From: Gaiellaceae bacterium
GTDB lineage: Bacteria; Actinomycetota; Thermoleophilia; Gaiellales; Gaiellaceae
NCBI GenBank assembly: GCA_026002995.1
Contig: BPGK01000001.1
Span: 682,001 to 746,000 of the forward strand
DNA length: 64,000 bases
Direction of reading: 5' to 3'
The translations under genes and the position numbers were made by a program. Within the stretch, counting starts at the first letter, position 1; the number at the start of each line of letters is the position of its first letter. The notes below the pieces were generated by a model, which was not told the DNA's origin, ran no database searches, and saw only the letters and a program-made list of their open reading frames with translations. Shown here in pieces: positions 42,607 to 51,654 of the stretch.

Positions 42607-44145
42607 ATGTTCGCTTACAAGACAACGGCGCTCGTCGGTGTGGTCGTCGTGCTCGTCGCCTCGGCGTCCACGGCCCGCGCGGGTGATGGGACCGAGTGGG
42701 TGTGGCCGGCGAACGGTGCGGTCCTCCGCCCGTTCGTCCTCGGGAGCGATCCGTACGCCGCCGGGCAGCACCGCGGAGTCGACATCGCGCTCGTCGGCAC
42801 GGAGCCCATCCGTGCGCCCGTGGCTGGGGAGGTGACGTTCGCCGGGCGGGTGCCCACGCACGGGCTGACGGTGACCGTCCGGACGGCGACAGGAGACAAG
42901 GCGTCGCTCACCCACCTCGGTCCGCTCCTCGTCCGCGCGGGCGCCCGGGTGCGCGAGGGAGACCCCGTGGCCGAGCCGGGGCCATCCGGTGAGGTCGAGC
43001 ACGACCTTCCGTACGTCCATCTCGGGGTTCGCGTCGGTGCGGCGGAGACGTACGTCGATCCACTGACCCTGCTCCCGCCGCGGGGAGCCGCTCCCCCTCC
43101 GCCGGTCCCCGCGGCGGCGCCCGCGACGACCCCGGTGACGACGGCGCCTGCGCCTCCGACCGCGTCGCCGCCCGCGGCGTCCCCGCCGCCGGCCACGGGG
43201 ACGCCCGGGCCCCCGGCCTCGCCGCCGGTCGCGCAGGCGGAAGCGACTGCGCCGACGGCCGCGGCGCCGTCCGAGCTCTCGGGCGCGACCCAGCCAGGAG
43301 CAGCGGCCGCCGGGGCGCCGTTGCCAGGCGAGACGACCGGGGTGGGGGAACCGATCACTCCACCCGAACGGGCAGGCTCGCACGACGAGGAGGTCGGTCG
43401 CGAGCAGGCATCGGGCCGCTCCACGACGCCGCGACCGGGGAGCGGAGCGCAGCAGCGGGCCGACCTCGGCGTGCGCGCGGCCTCGGGCGCGAGTCACCCC
43501 GGCACGGCGGACGCGCGTGGCGGCGAGGTCAGCGAAGCGCGGGCCGTTCCCGCCGTCGACGTCGCACGGGGCCTCCCGTCGAGCCACGCCCTGCCGAGGC
43601 ACGCGCCGTCGCGGGCGCCCGGGGAGCTCGAGGAGACAGGGAGCGATCCCGAGGACGGGACGCGATCCGCCGGCGCGGGCGAGCGCTCGGCGGCGCTCGC
43701 GGCCCGAACCGATCGCCTGACGCCTGCGCCGATTGGCGGCGGCTCGAAAGCGCCGGTGGTTCCCGTGTCGTTGCTCCTCGCGGCGCTCGGCGGCGTCGCC
43801 GGAGGGCTCGTCGGAGCCCGCAGGAGGGCTCGAGGGCCGCTGCCTATGATTGGCCGCGATGCCGTACTACGTGACGACGCCGATCTACTACGTGAACTCG
43901 ACGCCGCACATCGGCCATGCGTACACGACGATCGCGGCCGACATCCTCGCGCGCCACTACCGGCAGCGCGGCGAGGACGTCTTCTTCCTCACGGGCGTCG
44001 ACGAGCACGCGTCGAAGGTCGCCCGTGTCGCGGCCGAGCAGGGTCTCGACCCCAAAGCGTACGCCGACCGCATCGTCGGCGCCTGGAGGGAGCTCCCGCG
44101 CCGGCTCGGCGCGACGAACGACTTCTTCATCCGCACCACCGATGA
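42607..44145 (+). CDS. Secreted M23-like (LytM) protein with Pro/Ala-rich region and C-terminal anchor
   Basis: 512 residues if read to the TGA at 44145. A signal peptide (MFAYKTTALVGVVVVLVASASTARA) precedes an LytM domain with HRGVDIALVG (HxxxD zinc pair), LTHLGPLL and PYVHLGVRVG; in the last, the catalytic His of HxH is Tyr, so peptidase activity may be lost. A Pro/Ala/Thr-rich stretch follows (about 160-270), a long disordered part, then a hydrophobic helix VPVSLLLAALGGVAGGLVG with a basic tail. The reading frame continues 287 bases into metG. An in-other-frame TGA at 43847, 10 bases before metG ATG, suggests that the true end, or a frameshift, lies there. Confidence 0.6.
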   Translation: MFAYKTTALVGVVVVLVASASTARAGDGTEWVWPANGAVLRPFVLGSDPYAAGQHRGVDIALVGTEPIRAPVAGEVTFAGRVPTHGLTVTVRTATGDKASLTHLGPLLVRAGARVREGDPVAEPGPSGEVEHDLPYVHLGVRVGAAETYVDPLTLLPPRGAAPPPPVPAAAPATTPVTTAPAPPTASPPAASPPPATGTPGPPASPPVAQAEATAPTAAAPSELSGATQPGAAAAGAPLPGETTGVGEPITPPERAGSHDEEVGREQASGRSTTPRPGSGAQQRADLGVRAASGASHPGTADARGGEVSEARAVPAVDVARGLPSSHALPRHAPSRAPGELEETGSDPEDGTRSAGAGERSAALAARTDRLTPAPIGGGSKAPVVPVSLLLAALGGVAGGLVGARRRARGPLPMIGRDAVLRDDADLLRELDAAHRPCVHDDRGRHPRAPLPAARRGRLLPHGRRRARVEGRPCRGRAGSRPQSVRRPHRRRLEGAPAPARRDERLLHPHHR

Positions 44146-45385
44146 CGGCCACAAGGCGTTCGTCCAGGACTTCCTGCAGCGGATCTACGACGCCGGCGAC
44201 ATCTACCAGGACGTGTACGCGGGGCTCTACTGCGTCGGCTGCGAGGCCTTCAAGACGGAAGCGGAGCTCGTCGAGGGGAAGTGCCCGCTCCACGACGTCG
44301 AGCCGGAGTGGATCGAGGAGCGGAACTGGTTCTTCCGGCTCTCCGCCTACCAGGATCGGCTGCTCGCGCTGTACGACGAGCGCCCCGACTTCGTGCTTCC
44401 CGCCTTCCGTTTCAACGAGGCGCGGAGCTTCATCGCCGGCGGCCTCCAGGACTTCTCGATCAGCCGCGCCGGTCAGCCGTGGGGCGTCCCGATCCCGTGG
44501 GATCCCGACCAGGTCGCGTACGTATGGGCCGACGCGCTCGTCAACTACCTGAGCGCGCTGACGTACGCGCGACCCGGAGAGGACCTCCGTCCGCGGTTCT
44601 GGCCGGCGGTCCGGCACCTGCTCGGCAAGGACATCCTGCGCTTCCACTGCGTCTACTGGCCCGCGATGCTCCTCGCGGCTGGCTACGAGGTCCCCCGCCA
44701 GCTCTTCGTCCACGGGTACCTGCTGCTCGACGACCGGAAGATCTCGAAGTCCCTCGGCAACGTCGTCGATCCCCTCGACCTCATCGACGTCTACGGCGCG
44801 GATGCCGTGCGCTTCTGGGCGGCGCGGGCGGTGTCGTTCGGGCACGACGGGAGCGTGTCGATCGACAGCCTGCACGAGCGCTACGAGCGCGAGCTGGCGA
44901 ACGAGCTCGGGAACCTGCTCTCGCGAACGACCGCGATGGTCGCCCGCTACCTCGACGGGGTCCTGCCGGCGCGACCGCGCGGCGACTCACCCGTGCGCGC
45001 GCTGCTCGCGACACTCGCCTCCGACGTCGCGGATCGGCTCGACGTCTACGACCTCACCGGGGCGCTCGAGCGCATCTGGGACGTCGTCCGCGGGTTGAAC
45101 CGGTACGTGGAGGAGCGGGCGCCCTGGAAGCTGGCGAGCGACGAGGAGCGCAGACGCGAGCTCGAGGAGACGCTCTACGACCTCGTGGACGGCCTCGGCG
45201 CAGTCGCGGTCGCCCTCGCCGCGTACCTCCCGGAGACCTCTCCGCGGATCCTCGCGGCGCTCGGCGCGGATCCCGCGGAGCTCGGGTGGGAGCGGGTGGC
45301 GTACGGGCTCACTCCGGCTCGTGCGGGTATCGCCGCCGCGGCGCCCCTGTACCCGCGGATCGACGCGCCGACCGCGGCGGCGTGA
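43859..45385 (+). CDS. metG: Methionyl-tRNA synthetase
   Basis: 508 residues from ATG 43859. HIGH motif in TPHIGHAYTT, KMSKS loop as KISKS in RKISKSLGN, and zinc-binding pair CVGCEAF with CPLH later in the connective region. Anticodon-binding helices (NRYVEERAPWKLA) end the protein. It charges tRNA-Met. Typical actinobacterial length without the dimerisation tail. It is followed by coupled tatD, rsmA and ispE. Confidence 0.97.
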   Translation: MPYYVTTPIYYVNSTPHIGHAYTTIAADILARHYRQRGEDVFFLTGVDEHASKVARVAAEQGLDPKAYADRIVGAWRELPRRLGATNDFFIRTTDDGHKAFVQDFLQRIYDAGDIYQDVYAGLYCVGCEAFKTEAELVEGKCPLHDVEPEWIEERNWFFRLSAYQDRLLALYDERPDFVLPAFRFNEARSFIAGGLQDFSISRAGQPWGVPIPWDPDQVAYVWADALVNYLSALTYARPGEDLRPRFWPAVRHLLGKDILRFHCVYWPAMLLAAGYEVPRQLFVHGYLLLDDRKISKSLGNVVDPLDLIDVYGADAVRFWAARAVSFGHDGSVSIDSLHERYERELANELGNLLSRTTAMVARYLDGVLPARPRGDSPVRALLATLASDVADRLDVYDLTGALERIWDVVRGLNRYVEERAPWKLASDEERRRELEETLYDLVDGLGAVAVALAAYLPETSPRILAALGADPAELGWERVAYGLTPARAGIAAAAPLYPRIDAPTAAA

Positions 45386-46128
45386 TCGACACCCACGCGC
45401 ACCTCGACGCGTGCGAGGAGCCTGCCTCGACGGTCGTCGAGCGGGCGCGGGCAGCCGGGGTCGAGGGGATCGTGACGATCGGCACCGGGATCGACTCGTG
45501 CCGGGCCGCTCTCGCGATCGCGGAGGAGCACGACCACGTCCACGCCGCGCTCGGAATCGACCCGCACCGCGCTGCGTCCGCGGATGCCGAGCGGATCGAG
45601 GAGCTGCGCGAGCTGCTCGCCCATCCGAAAGCCGTCGCGGTCGGGGAGACGGGTCTCGACAACGCCCGTCGTCTCGCCACGCCTGCCGAGCAGCGGCGCC
45701 TCCTCGACGCGCAGCTCGCGCTCGCCGACGAGCTTGGTCTCCCGGTCGTGATCCACAGCAGGGACGCGGCGGAGGAGACCGCCGACGCGCTCGCGTCGTT
45801 TCCGGGCACCGTCGTGCTCCACTGCTTCTCCTCGCCAGCGCTCCTCCCCGCCGCCCTCGAGCGCGGCTACTACGTCTCGTTCGCCGGCAACGTCACCTAC
45901 CCCAAGGCCGACGACCTGCGCGCGTGCGCGAGAGCCGTGCCGGCGGATCGGCTGCTCGTCGAGACGGACTCCCCGTACCTCGCGCCGCAGTCGGTTCGCG
46001 GTCGCCCGAACGAGCCCGCGTACCTCGTCCACACAGTCGCTGTGCTCGGGGCGGTGCGCGGTACCGAGCCGGCGGAGGTAGGTCGAGCGACGCGCGAGAA
46101 CGCCCGGACGGCGTTCGGACTGCCGTGA
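45382..46128 (+). CDS. TatD-family metal-dependent hydrolase (DNase-like)
   Basis: 248 residues. TIM-barrel TatD motifs: IDTHAHLDACEE (HxH metal pair), VAVGETGLD (catalytic Glu), LGLPVVIHSRDA, TVVLHCFSS and VETDSPYLAPQSVRGRPNEP. It is probably a 3'-5' exonuclease or deacylase-like hydrolase. GTG overlaps the metG stop by four bases, and its own stop overlaps the rsmA GTG. Confidence 0.93.
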   Translation: MIDTHAHLDACEEPASTVVERARAAGVEGIVTIGTGIDSCRAALAIAEEHDHVHAALGIDPHRAASADAERIEELRELLAHPKAVAVGETGLDNARRLATPAEQRRLLDAQLALADELGLPVVIHSRDAAEETADALASFPGTVVLHCFSSPALLPAALERGYYVSFAGNVTYPKADDLRACARAVPADRLLVETDSPYLAPQSVRGRPNEPAYLVHTVAVLGAVRGTEPAEVGRATRENARTAFGLP

Positions 46129-46907
46129 CCGTTGCGCCGAAGAAGTCCCTCGGCCAGCACTTCCTCGTGGACGAGAACATCCTCCGTGTCGCCGAGCGGC
46201 TCGCCGAGCTCCGTCCGCAGGACGTCGTGCTCGAGGTGGGCCCGGGGCTCGGCGTCCTCACGCGCTATCTCGCCGAGCGCGTTCGCTTCGTGCACGCGAT
46301 CGAGGTCGACCGCGCGCTCGAGCCCCGGCTCGCGGCCGCCCTCGCGGGGCTCGACAACGTCGCGCTCGTCTTCGGAGACGCGCTGCGCCTCGACCTCGCG
46401 TCGCTCGCCCCGCCTCCCGAGAAGCTCGTCGCGAACCTCCCGTACAACGTCGCGACGCCGATCGTCGTCGAGACGCTCGAGCGCGTTCCCTCGGTGCAGC
46501 GCTGGTGCGTGATGGTGCAGCGCGAGCTCGCCGATCGGTTCTTCGCGGCGCCGCGAACGAAGGCGTACGGAGCGGTCTCCGTGCTCGTGCAGCTCCGTGC
46601 TCGGAGAGTCGGCTTCCACGCGGTCTCGCCCCACGTCTTCCGTCCGCGGCCGAAGGTCGACTCCGCCCTCGTCGCGTTCGTTCGGCGCGAGGACGCCCCC
46701 GCTCGCTCGTGTCGGGCGGTGGTCGAGGCGGCGTTCGCGCACCGCCGGAAGACGCTCGCGAACTCGTTGGCGCTCGTCGGACTGGCCGCGCGCGAGCAGG
46801 CCGAGCAGGCGCTCGCCGCCATCGGCAGGCCCGCGGGGGCGCGGGCGGAGGAGCTGGCCCCGGAGGAGTTCGTCTCCCTCGCGGAGGCGCTCGAGCGATC
46901 GTCGTGA
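46125..46907 (+). CDS. rsmA: 16S rRNA dimethyladenosine transferase
   Basis: 260 residues. KKSLGQHFLVDENIL at the N-terminus, SAM motif LEVGPGLGVLTRYLAE and the NLPYNVATPIV catalytic NLPY motif, then FRPRPKVDSALV. It dimethylates two adenines near the 3' end of 16S rRNA. Starts with a GTG that overlaps the tatD stop. Confidence 0.96.
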   Translation: MTVAPKKSLGQHFLVDENILRVAERLAELRPQDVVLEVGPGLGVLTRYLAERVRFVHAIEVDRALEPRLAAALAGLDNVALVFGDALRLDLASLAPPPEKLVANLPYNVATPIVVETLERVPSVQRWCVMVQRELADRFFAAPRTKAYGAVSVLVQLRARRVGFHAVSPHVFRPRPKVDSALVAFVRREDAPARSCRAVVEAAFAHRRKTLANSLALVGLAAREQAEQALAAIGRPAGARAEELAPEEFVSLAEALERSS

Positions 46908-47713
46908 ACGCGCCCGCGAAGCTCAACCTCTCGCTCGTCGTCGGCCCGCTGCGGCCGGACGGGAAGCACGAGGTCGAGACGGTGCTCCAGGCGCTCGAGC
47001 TCGCCGATCGGATCGAGCTCGAGCCTGCGCCCGCGCTCTCGGTCGAGGGCTTCCCGGAGGACACGCTCGTACGGGACGCGCTCGCCGCGCTGCGGGCGGC
47101 TGCCGGAAGCGAGCACTGGTGGCGCGTGCGGATCGAGAAGCGGATCCCGGTCGCCGCGGGCCTCGGCGGGGGGAGCTCGGACGCCGCGACGGCCCTCCGG
47201 CTCGCGAACGCGACGCTCGCCGAGCCGGTCGGCGACGAGCGGCTGCATGCGCTCGCGGCGAGGGTCGGCGCCGACGTCCCGTACTTCCTCGTCGGCGGCT
47301 CACAGCTCGCGACCGGGGATGGCACCGTGCTCGAGCCCGTCTCGCTCCCCACCGACTACGCCGTGTTGCTCGTGCTTCCGCACGGGGTGCGGAAGAGCTC
47401 GACCGCGTCGGTGTACGCGGCGCTCGACGCGCGTGACGGCGCCCGCGGGTTCGAGTCCAGGCGCGCTGCGCTTCGTGCCGCTCTCGAGCGCGTCTCCTCG
47501 CCGCGCGATCTGGCGACGCTTCCGCCCAACGACCTCTGCTCGTCCCCGCTCGCCGCCTCCCTCGTCGCGCTCGGCGCGTTTCGTGCGGACGTCACCGGCG
47601 CCGGACCGACGGTATACGGGCTCTTCGAGCGAGCCAGCGACGCGCGGCGCGCCGCCGACGTGCTCCGCGCCGCCGGGCAGGTGTGGCTGACGCGTCCCGC
47701 TCGACTGCCGTGA
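46904..47713 (+). CDS. ispE: 4-diphosphocytidyl-2-C-methyl-D-erythritol kinase
   Basis: 269 residues. GHMP-kinase fold: APAKLNLSLVVGPLRPDG near the start and the ATP loop PVAAGLGGGSSDAAT, with GADVPYFLVGG later. It phosphorylates CDP-methylerythritol in the non-mevalonate isoprenoid pathway. The usual GLG(x)2 N-terminus is short, starting at VNAPAKLN. GTG overlaps the rsmA stop. Confidence 0.95.
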   Translation: MNAPAKLNLSLVVGPLRPDGKHEVETVLQALELADRIELEPAPALSVEGFPEDTLVRDALAALRAAAGSEHWWRVRIEKRIPVAAGLGGGSSDAATALRLANATLAEPVGDERLHALAARVGADVPYFLVGGSQLATGDGTVLEPVSLPTDYAVLLVLPHGVRKSSTASVYAALDARDGARGFESRRAALRAALERVSSPRDLATLPPNDLCSSPLAASLVALGAFRADVTGAGPTVYGLFERASDARRAADVLRAAGQVWLTRPARLP

Positions 47714-47746
47714 GCCGGCGCGCATCCTGGCAAGATGGTCTCGCTC

Positions 47747-47817
47747 TGGGGCGTGGCCAAGCGGTAAGGCAACGGGTTTTGGTCCCGTGATCCCAGGTTC
47801 GAATCCTGGCGCCCCAG
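47747..47817 (+). tRNA. tRNA-Gln (anticodon TTG)
   Basis: Acceptor stem TGGGGCG (47747-47753) pairs with CGCCCCA (47810-47816); discriminator G 47817. Anticodon stem ACGGG/CCCGT has loop TTTTGGT, giving anticodon TTG. The T-arm is CCAGG-TTCGAAT-CCTGG. CCA is not encoded. It lies 4 bases before the glmU ATG and 33 bases after the ispE stop. Confidence 0.95.
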
Positions 47818-47821
47818 CCTC

Positions 47822-49147
47822 ATGACGGAGACGGAGAGCCGCACGCTCGGTGCAGTCGTGATGGCGGGCGGGCTCGGAACGCGCATGCGCTCGGAGCTGC
47901 CGAAGCACCTGCACCCGCTCCTCGGGCGCCGGCTCGTGGACTGGGTGCTTCGCGCGGCGGGCGAGGTCGGTGCCGATCCGCTCGTCGTCGTCGCCTCGCC
48001 CGGGTCGGCCGCTGCCTTCGACGGTGTCCAGGTTGCGGTGCAGGAGGAGCCGCTCGGAACCGGTGACGCCGTCCGGAGAGCGCGTCAGGCGCTCGAGGGG
48101 CGGGCGGACGACGTGCTCGTCCTGTCTGGCGACACGCCGCTCCTGACCCCCGGCCTGCTCCGCGAGCTCGTCGCCACGCACCGGTGCGAGGGTGCATGGG
48201 CGACCGTCCTCTCGTTCGAGCCCGACGACCCCGGCCAGTACGGGCGCGTGCTGCGCGACGAGCGGGGCGAGCTCCTGCGGATCGTCGAGGCGCGCGATGC
48301 GACGGCGGAGGAGCTCGCCGTGAGAGAGGTCAACGCGTCGATCTACGTCTTTCGGAGCGAGCGACTCTGGCCGACGCTCGAGCGCTTGACGCCCCACAAC
48401 GCCCAGGGCGAGCTGTACCTGACGGACACGGTCGGGCTGCTCGTGGAGGAGGGTGGGCGCGTGGCCGTCCACAGAGGAGGAGACCCGGTGGAGACCGAGG
48501 GAGTGAACACGCGCGTCGAGCTCGCGGCCGCCGCGGCCGCGCTGCGCGATCGGATCAACGAGGGGCACATGCTGGCGGGCGTCACGATCGTCGATCCGTC
48601 CTCGACGTGGATCGACGGAGATGTCGCGATCGAGCCCGACGCGGTGATCCACCCGTTCAGCGTGCTCAGAGGGCGGACGCGGGTCGCGCGAGGCGCAGAG
48701 ATCGGACCGCATGCCGTCGTCGTCGATGCGGTCGTGGGTGAGCGCGCCCTGGTCGGGCCGTTCTGTTACCTTCGCCCCGGCACGGTTCTCGAGGCGGGCG
48801 CGAAGGCCGGGACGTTCGTGGAGCTGAAGAACACGAGGGTCGGCGCGGGAGCGAAAGTCCCGCATCTCTCGTACCTCGGCGATGCCGACGTGGGGGCGGG
48901 GTCGAACATCGCGGCGGGCAACATCACGGCGAATCAGGATCACACGCGCGAGAAGCACCGCACGGTGATCGGAAGCAACGTCAGGACCGGTGTCGACAAT
49001 ACGTTCGTCGCCCCGGTGACGATCGGCGACCACGCATGGATTGCAGCCGGCTCCGTGATCACAGAGGATGTCCCTGCGGGTGCGCTCGCGATCGCTCGCG
49101 CGCGACAGGTCACGAAGGAAGGGCGTGGTGGAGAGCGGGACGATTGA
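47822..49147 (+). CDS. glmU: Bifunctional GlmU: N-acetylglucosamine-1-phosphate uridyltransferase / acetyltransferase
   Basis: 441 residues. N-terminal pyrophosphorylase domain with VMAGGLGTRMRSELPKHLHP (L-x2-G-x-G-T-x-M-x-S-x2-P-K) and C-terminal left-handed beta helix of hexapeptide repeats (from about 250) with FVELKNTRVG, HLSYLGDADVG and GNITANQDHTREKHRT. It makes UDP-GlcNAc for cell wall. Some conserved residues of the acetyltransferase site are replaced, e.g. NQDHTREKH where NYDG-KH is usual. Confidence 0.95.
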   Translation: MTETESRTLGAVVMAGGLGTRMRSELPKHLHPLLGRRLVDWVLRAAGEVGADPLVVVASPGSAAAFDGVQVAVQEEPLGTGDAVRRARQALEGRADDVLVLSGDTPLLTPGLLRELVATHRCEGAWATVLSFEPDDPGQYGRVLRDERGELLRIVEARDATAEELAVREVNASIYVFRSERLWPTLERLTPHNAQGELYLTDTVGLLVEEGGRVAVHRGGDPVETEGVNTRVELAAAAAALRDRINEGHMLAGVTIVDPSSTWIDGDVAIEPDAVIHPFSVLRGRTRVARGAEIGPHAVVVDAVVGERALVGPFCYLRPGTVLEAGAKAGTFVELKNTRVGAGAKVPHLSYLGDADVGAGSNIAAGNITANQDHTREKHRTVIGSNVRTGVDNTFVAPVTIGDHAWIAAGSVITEDVPAGALAIARARQVTKEGRGGERDD

Positions 49148-50186
49148 GCAGACGCTTCCGGGGCTCGAGGGCGACCTCCCGCGGGTCGACGTGAGCACCG
49201 GTCACGCGATCCCGTTGACGCCGCAGAAGCGGCTGATGGTGTTCTCCGGCCGCTCGCACCCCGAGCTCGCGGCCCGAATCGCAGACCAGCTCGACGTCGA
49301 GCTCGGCGAGATCGAGCTGACGACGTTCGCGAACGGCGAGACGTACTGCCGCTACTGCGAGTCCATCCGGGGCGCCGATGTCTTCCTCGTCCAGACCGGG
49401 TGTCGCCCCGTCGACCAGAACATCATGGAGCTGCTCTTCATGATCCAGGCCGCTCGGCTCGCCTCCGCGAAGCGGGTCACCGCCGTGATCCCCTGGTTCC
49501 CCTACTCGCGCCAGGATCGCAAGGCGAAGCCGAGGGAGCCGATCTCGGCCCGCCTGCTCGCGGACATGATCGAGAACGCAGGCGCCGACCGCCTGCTGAC
49601 GATGGACCTCCACGCCGGCCAGATCCAGGGCTTCTTCACGATCCCGGTCGACCACATGACGGCGCAGCAGCTCTTCGCGCGACACTTCCGCGACCTCGGG
49701 CTCCACGGCGAGGGCGTGGTCTCGGTTGCGCCAGACGCCGGGCGCGCGAAGGTCGCCGTCCGCTTCGCGCACATGATCGACGCCGAGTTCGCGATCATGA
49801 ACAAGACGCGGCTCGGTCAGGACCGGGTCGCGATGACCGAGGTCACGGGGGACGTCCGGGACAAGATCTGCATCGTCGGCGACGACGTCACGACGACGGG
49901 AGGAACGCTCATCGCGGGCGCGCGTGCCCTCCGCGAGCAGGGCGCGCGGGAAGTGTGGGTGTACGTCACGCACGCCCTGCTCAACGAGGAAGGGCTCGAG
50001 CGGCTCGGCTCCTGCGAGGACATCGCGGGGATCGTCGTCACGGACACCGTTCCGATCGACGCACGCGAGCGCCCCGAGAACATGACCGTGCTGAGCGTTT
50101 CCGGGCTCCTGGCGGAGACGATCATGAACGTCTTCGCCGACGAGTCGGTCTCGGCGATCTTCGGCGGCGAGAACCAGCTCTTCTGA
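49125..50186 (+). CDS. prs: Ribose-phosphate pyrophosphokinase (PRPP synthase)
   Basis: 353 residues from GTG 49125 (or GTG 49128), with GGAAGGG just upstream. PRPP synthase motifs: LMVFSGRSHPELA, DLHAGQIQGFF, and the PRPP loop VGDDVTTTGGTLIAGA. An N-terminal extension of about 40 residues precedes the usual start. It makes PRPP from ATP and ribose-5-phosphate. Start overlaps the glmU stop region by 23 bases. Confidence 0.95.
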   Translation: MVESGTIEQTLPGLEGDLPRVDVSTGHAIPLTPQKRLMVFSGRSHPELAARIADQLDVELGEIELTTFANGETYCRYCESIRGADVFLVQTGCRPVDQNIMELLFMIQAARLASAKRVTAVIPWFPYSRQDRKAKPREPISARLLADMIENAGADRLLTMDLHAGQIQGFFTIPVDHMTAQQLFARHFRDLGLHGEGVVSVAPDAGRAKVAVRFAHMIDAEFAIMNKTRLGQDRVAMTEVTGDVRDKICIVGDDVTTTGGTLIAGARALREQGAREVWVYVTHALLNEEGLERLGSCEDIAGIVVTDTVPIDARERPENMTVLSVSGLLAETIMNVFADESVSAIFGGENQLF

Positions 50187-50191
50187 TGGGT

Positions 50192-50213
50192 GCGCGCGGC
50201 ACGCTGCGCGCGC
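50192..50213 (+). terminator. Weak GC hairpin after prs
   Basis: GCGCGCGGCA and TGCGCGCGC pair with one bulge around a 3-base loop. It lies 5 bases after the prs stop and just before the -10 (TACAAT, 50219-50224) of rplY. The terminator role is inferred. Confidence 0.4.
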
Positions 50214-50232
50214 GTCGCTACAATCGGCCGCC

Positions 50233-50913
50233 GTGTCGGGTGACAGGATCACGCTCCAGGTGCGCGAGCGCACCGAGATCGGCTCGCGCCAGGCGCGCCG
50301 CCTGCGCGCGCAGGGGCTGATCCCGGGCGTCCTCTACGGGAAGGGGCATGCGCGGGCGATCGCCGTGCCCGAGCGTGAGCTCCGCTCGGCGATCACCGGC
50401 CCGTCGGGGCTGCACGCCATCCTGGACGTCGTGCTCGAGGGGCAGAAGACCGTCCATCCGTCCGTCCTCGCCGAGTACCAGCGCGATCCGATCCGCGGCA
50501 CGCTCACCCACATCGACCTCCGCGAGGTGCGGCTCGACCGGCCGATCCAGGCCACGGTGACGGTCAACCTCGTCGGCGAGTCCCCCGGGGTGAAGGCGGG
50601 CGGCGTCCTCTCGCTCGTCACGCGCGAGCTCCAGGTCGAGGCCCTTCCGATGAACATCCCCGAGCACATCGACGTCGATCTCTCCGGGCTCGCGGTCGGG
50701 GACGTGCTCCGCCTGGAGCAGGTCGCGCCTCCCGAGGGCGTCACCTTCCTCGACGACCCCCACGAGACCGTGATCGCGACCGTCTCCGTCCCGCGCGGGC
50801 TCGTGGAGGCGGTGGAGGCCGAGGAGGCCGAGGAGGTCGCCGAGGAGGGGGCTCCGGCGGAGGCTGCGGAGGAAGCCCCGCCCGAGGGCGCGGACGAAGG
50901 CGCAGAGGCCTAG
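50233..50913 (+). CDS. rplY: 50S ribosomal protein L25 / general stress protein Ctc
   Basis: 226 residues. An L25-like N-terminal domain binding 5S rRNA (RERTEIGSRQARRLRAQGLIPGVLYGKG) and a C-terminal CTC domain (THIDLREVRLDRPIQATV), then a Glu/Ala-rich acidic tail. TACAAT lies 8 bases before the GTG, so it may be leaderless. It sits between prs and pth as in other actinobacteria. Confidence 0.95.
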   Translation: MSGDRITLQVRERTEIGSRQARRLRAQGLIPGVLYGKGHARAIAVPERELRSAITGPSGLHAILDVVLEGQKTVHPSVLAEYQRDPIRGTLTHIDLREVRLDRPIQATVTVNLVGESPGVKAGGVLSLVTRELQVEALPMNIPEHIDVDLSGLAVGDVLRLEQVAPPEGVTFLDDPHETVIATVSVPRGLVEAVEAEEAEEVAEEGAPAEAAEEAPPEGADEGAEA

Positions 50914-50916
50914 CCC

Positions 50917-51510
50917 GTGCGGCTCTTCCGTCGAGGCGAGCCGGCCTCGACGCTCGACCTGCTCGTCGCGGGTCTCGGGAACCCGGGCCGTCGGCACGAG
51001 CGCGACCGTCACAACGTCGGCTGGATGGTCGTCGAGGAGCTCGCTCGCCGCCACGGGGCTTCGTTTCGCTCGAAGTTCAACGGCCGCCTCGCCGAGGCGC
51101 GGCTCGGCGGGGCGAAGGTCGGGCTCCTCATGCCCGAGACGTACATGAACGAGTCGGGGCGCTCGATCGCGGCGGCGACCCGGTTCTTCGAGGTCCGTCC
51201 GCAGGAGCTCCTCGTCGTGCACGACGACGTCGATCTCGAGCCCGGGCGGCTCCAGGCTCGGCTCGGCGGCGGCCTCGCGGGGCACAACGGCCTCCGCTCC
51301 ATCGCGCAGGCGCTCGGCACGCAAGACTTCCTGCGGCTCCGCATCGGGGTCGGGCGACCCGGCCGCGGCGACCCACGCGACGTCGCCGACTACGTGCTGT
51401 CGCCGTTCGAGCCGCATGAGGACGCAGGCGCGCTCGTCTCGCGGGCGGCCGACGCCGTCGAGTGCCTCGTCGCCCACGGGCTCGAGGAGACGCAGCGGCG
51501 CTTCAACTGA
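50917..51510 (+). CDS. pth: Peptidyl-tRNA hydrolase
   Basis: 197 residues. Motifs: VAGLGNPGRRHERDRHNVGWMVV near the start (the His is catalytic), PETYMNESGRS, and VVHDDVDLEPG with GGGLAGHNGLRSI. It frees tRNA from stalled peptidyl-tRNA. GTG is 3 bases after the L25 stop. A GGGGTCAGGTC repeat abuts its TGA. Confidence 0.96.
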   Translation: MRLFRRGEPASTLDLLVAGLGNPGRRHERDRHNVGWMVVEELARRHGASFRSKFNGRLAEARLGGAKVGLLMPETYMNESGRSIAAATRFFEVRPQELLVVHDDVDLEPGRLQARLGGGLAGHNGLRSIAQALGTQDFLRLRIGVGRPGRGDPRDVADYVLSPFEPHEDAGALVSRAADAVECLVAHGLEETQRRFN

Positions 51511-51540
51511 GCGGGGGTCAGGTCTTCCACGTTCCACCCC
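51511..51540 (+). repeat. Dispersed GGGGTCAGGTC repeat, copy 4
   Basis: Directly after the pth TGA, GCGGGGGTCAGGTCTTCC then ACGTTCCACCCC matches the clpB copy over 27 bases (51514-51540 versus 31473-31499). No inverted partner follows. The rest of the gap to mfd (51541-51654) holds two GAAGCCCGGG copies around 51590-51616 and no gene. Confidence 0.8.
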
Positions 51541-51654
51541 GCGACGTGGCGAGCGCGCGCGGTTGCGCTGCCTGCACGGACATCGCCGAAGCCCGGGCTC
51601 GAGCTCGAAGCCCGGGGCTACGATGGCCCCGCGGGACGCGTTCCCGCTGAACGC

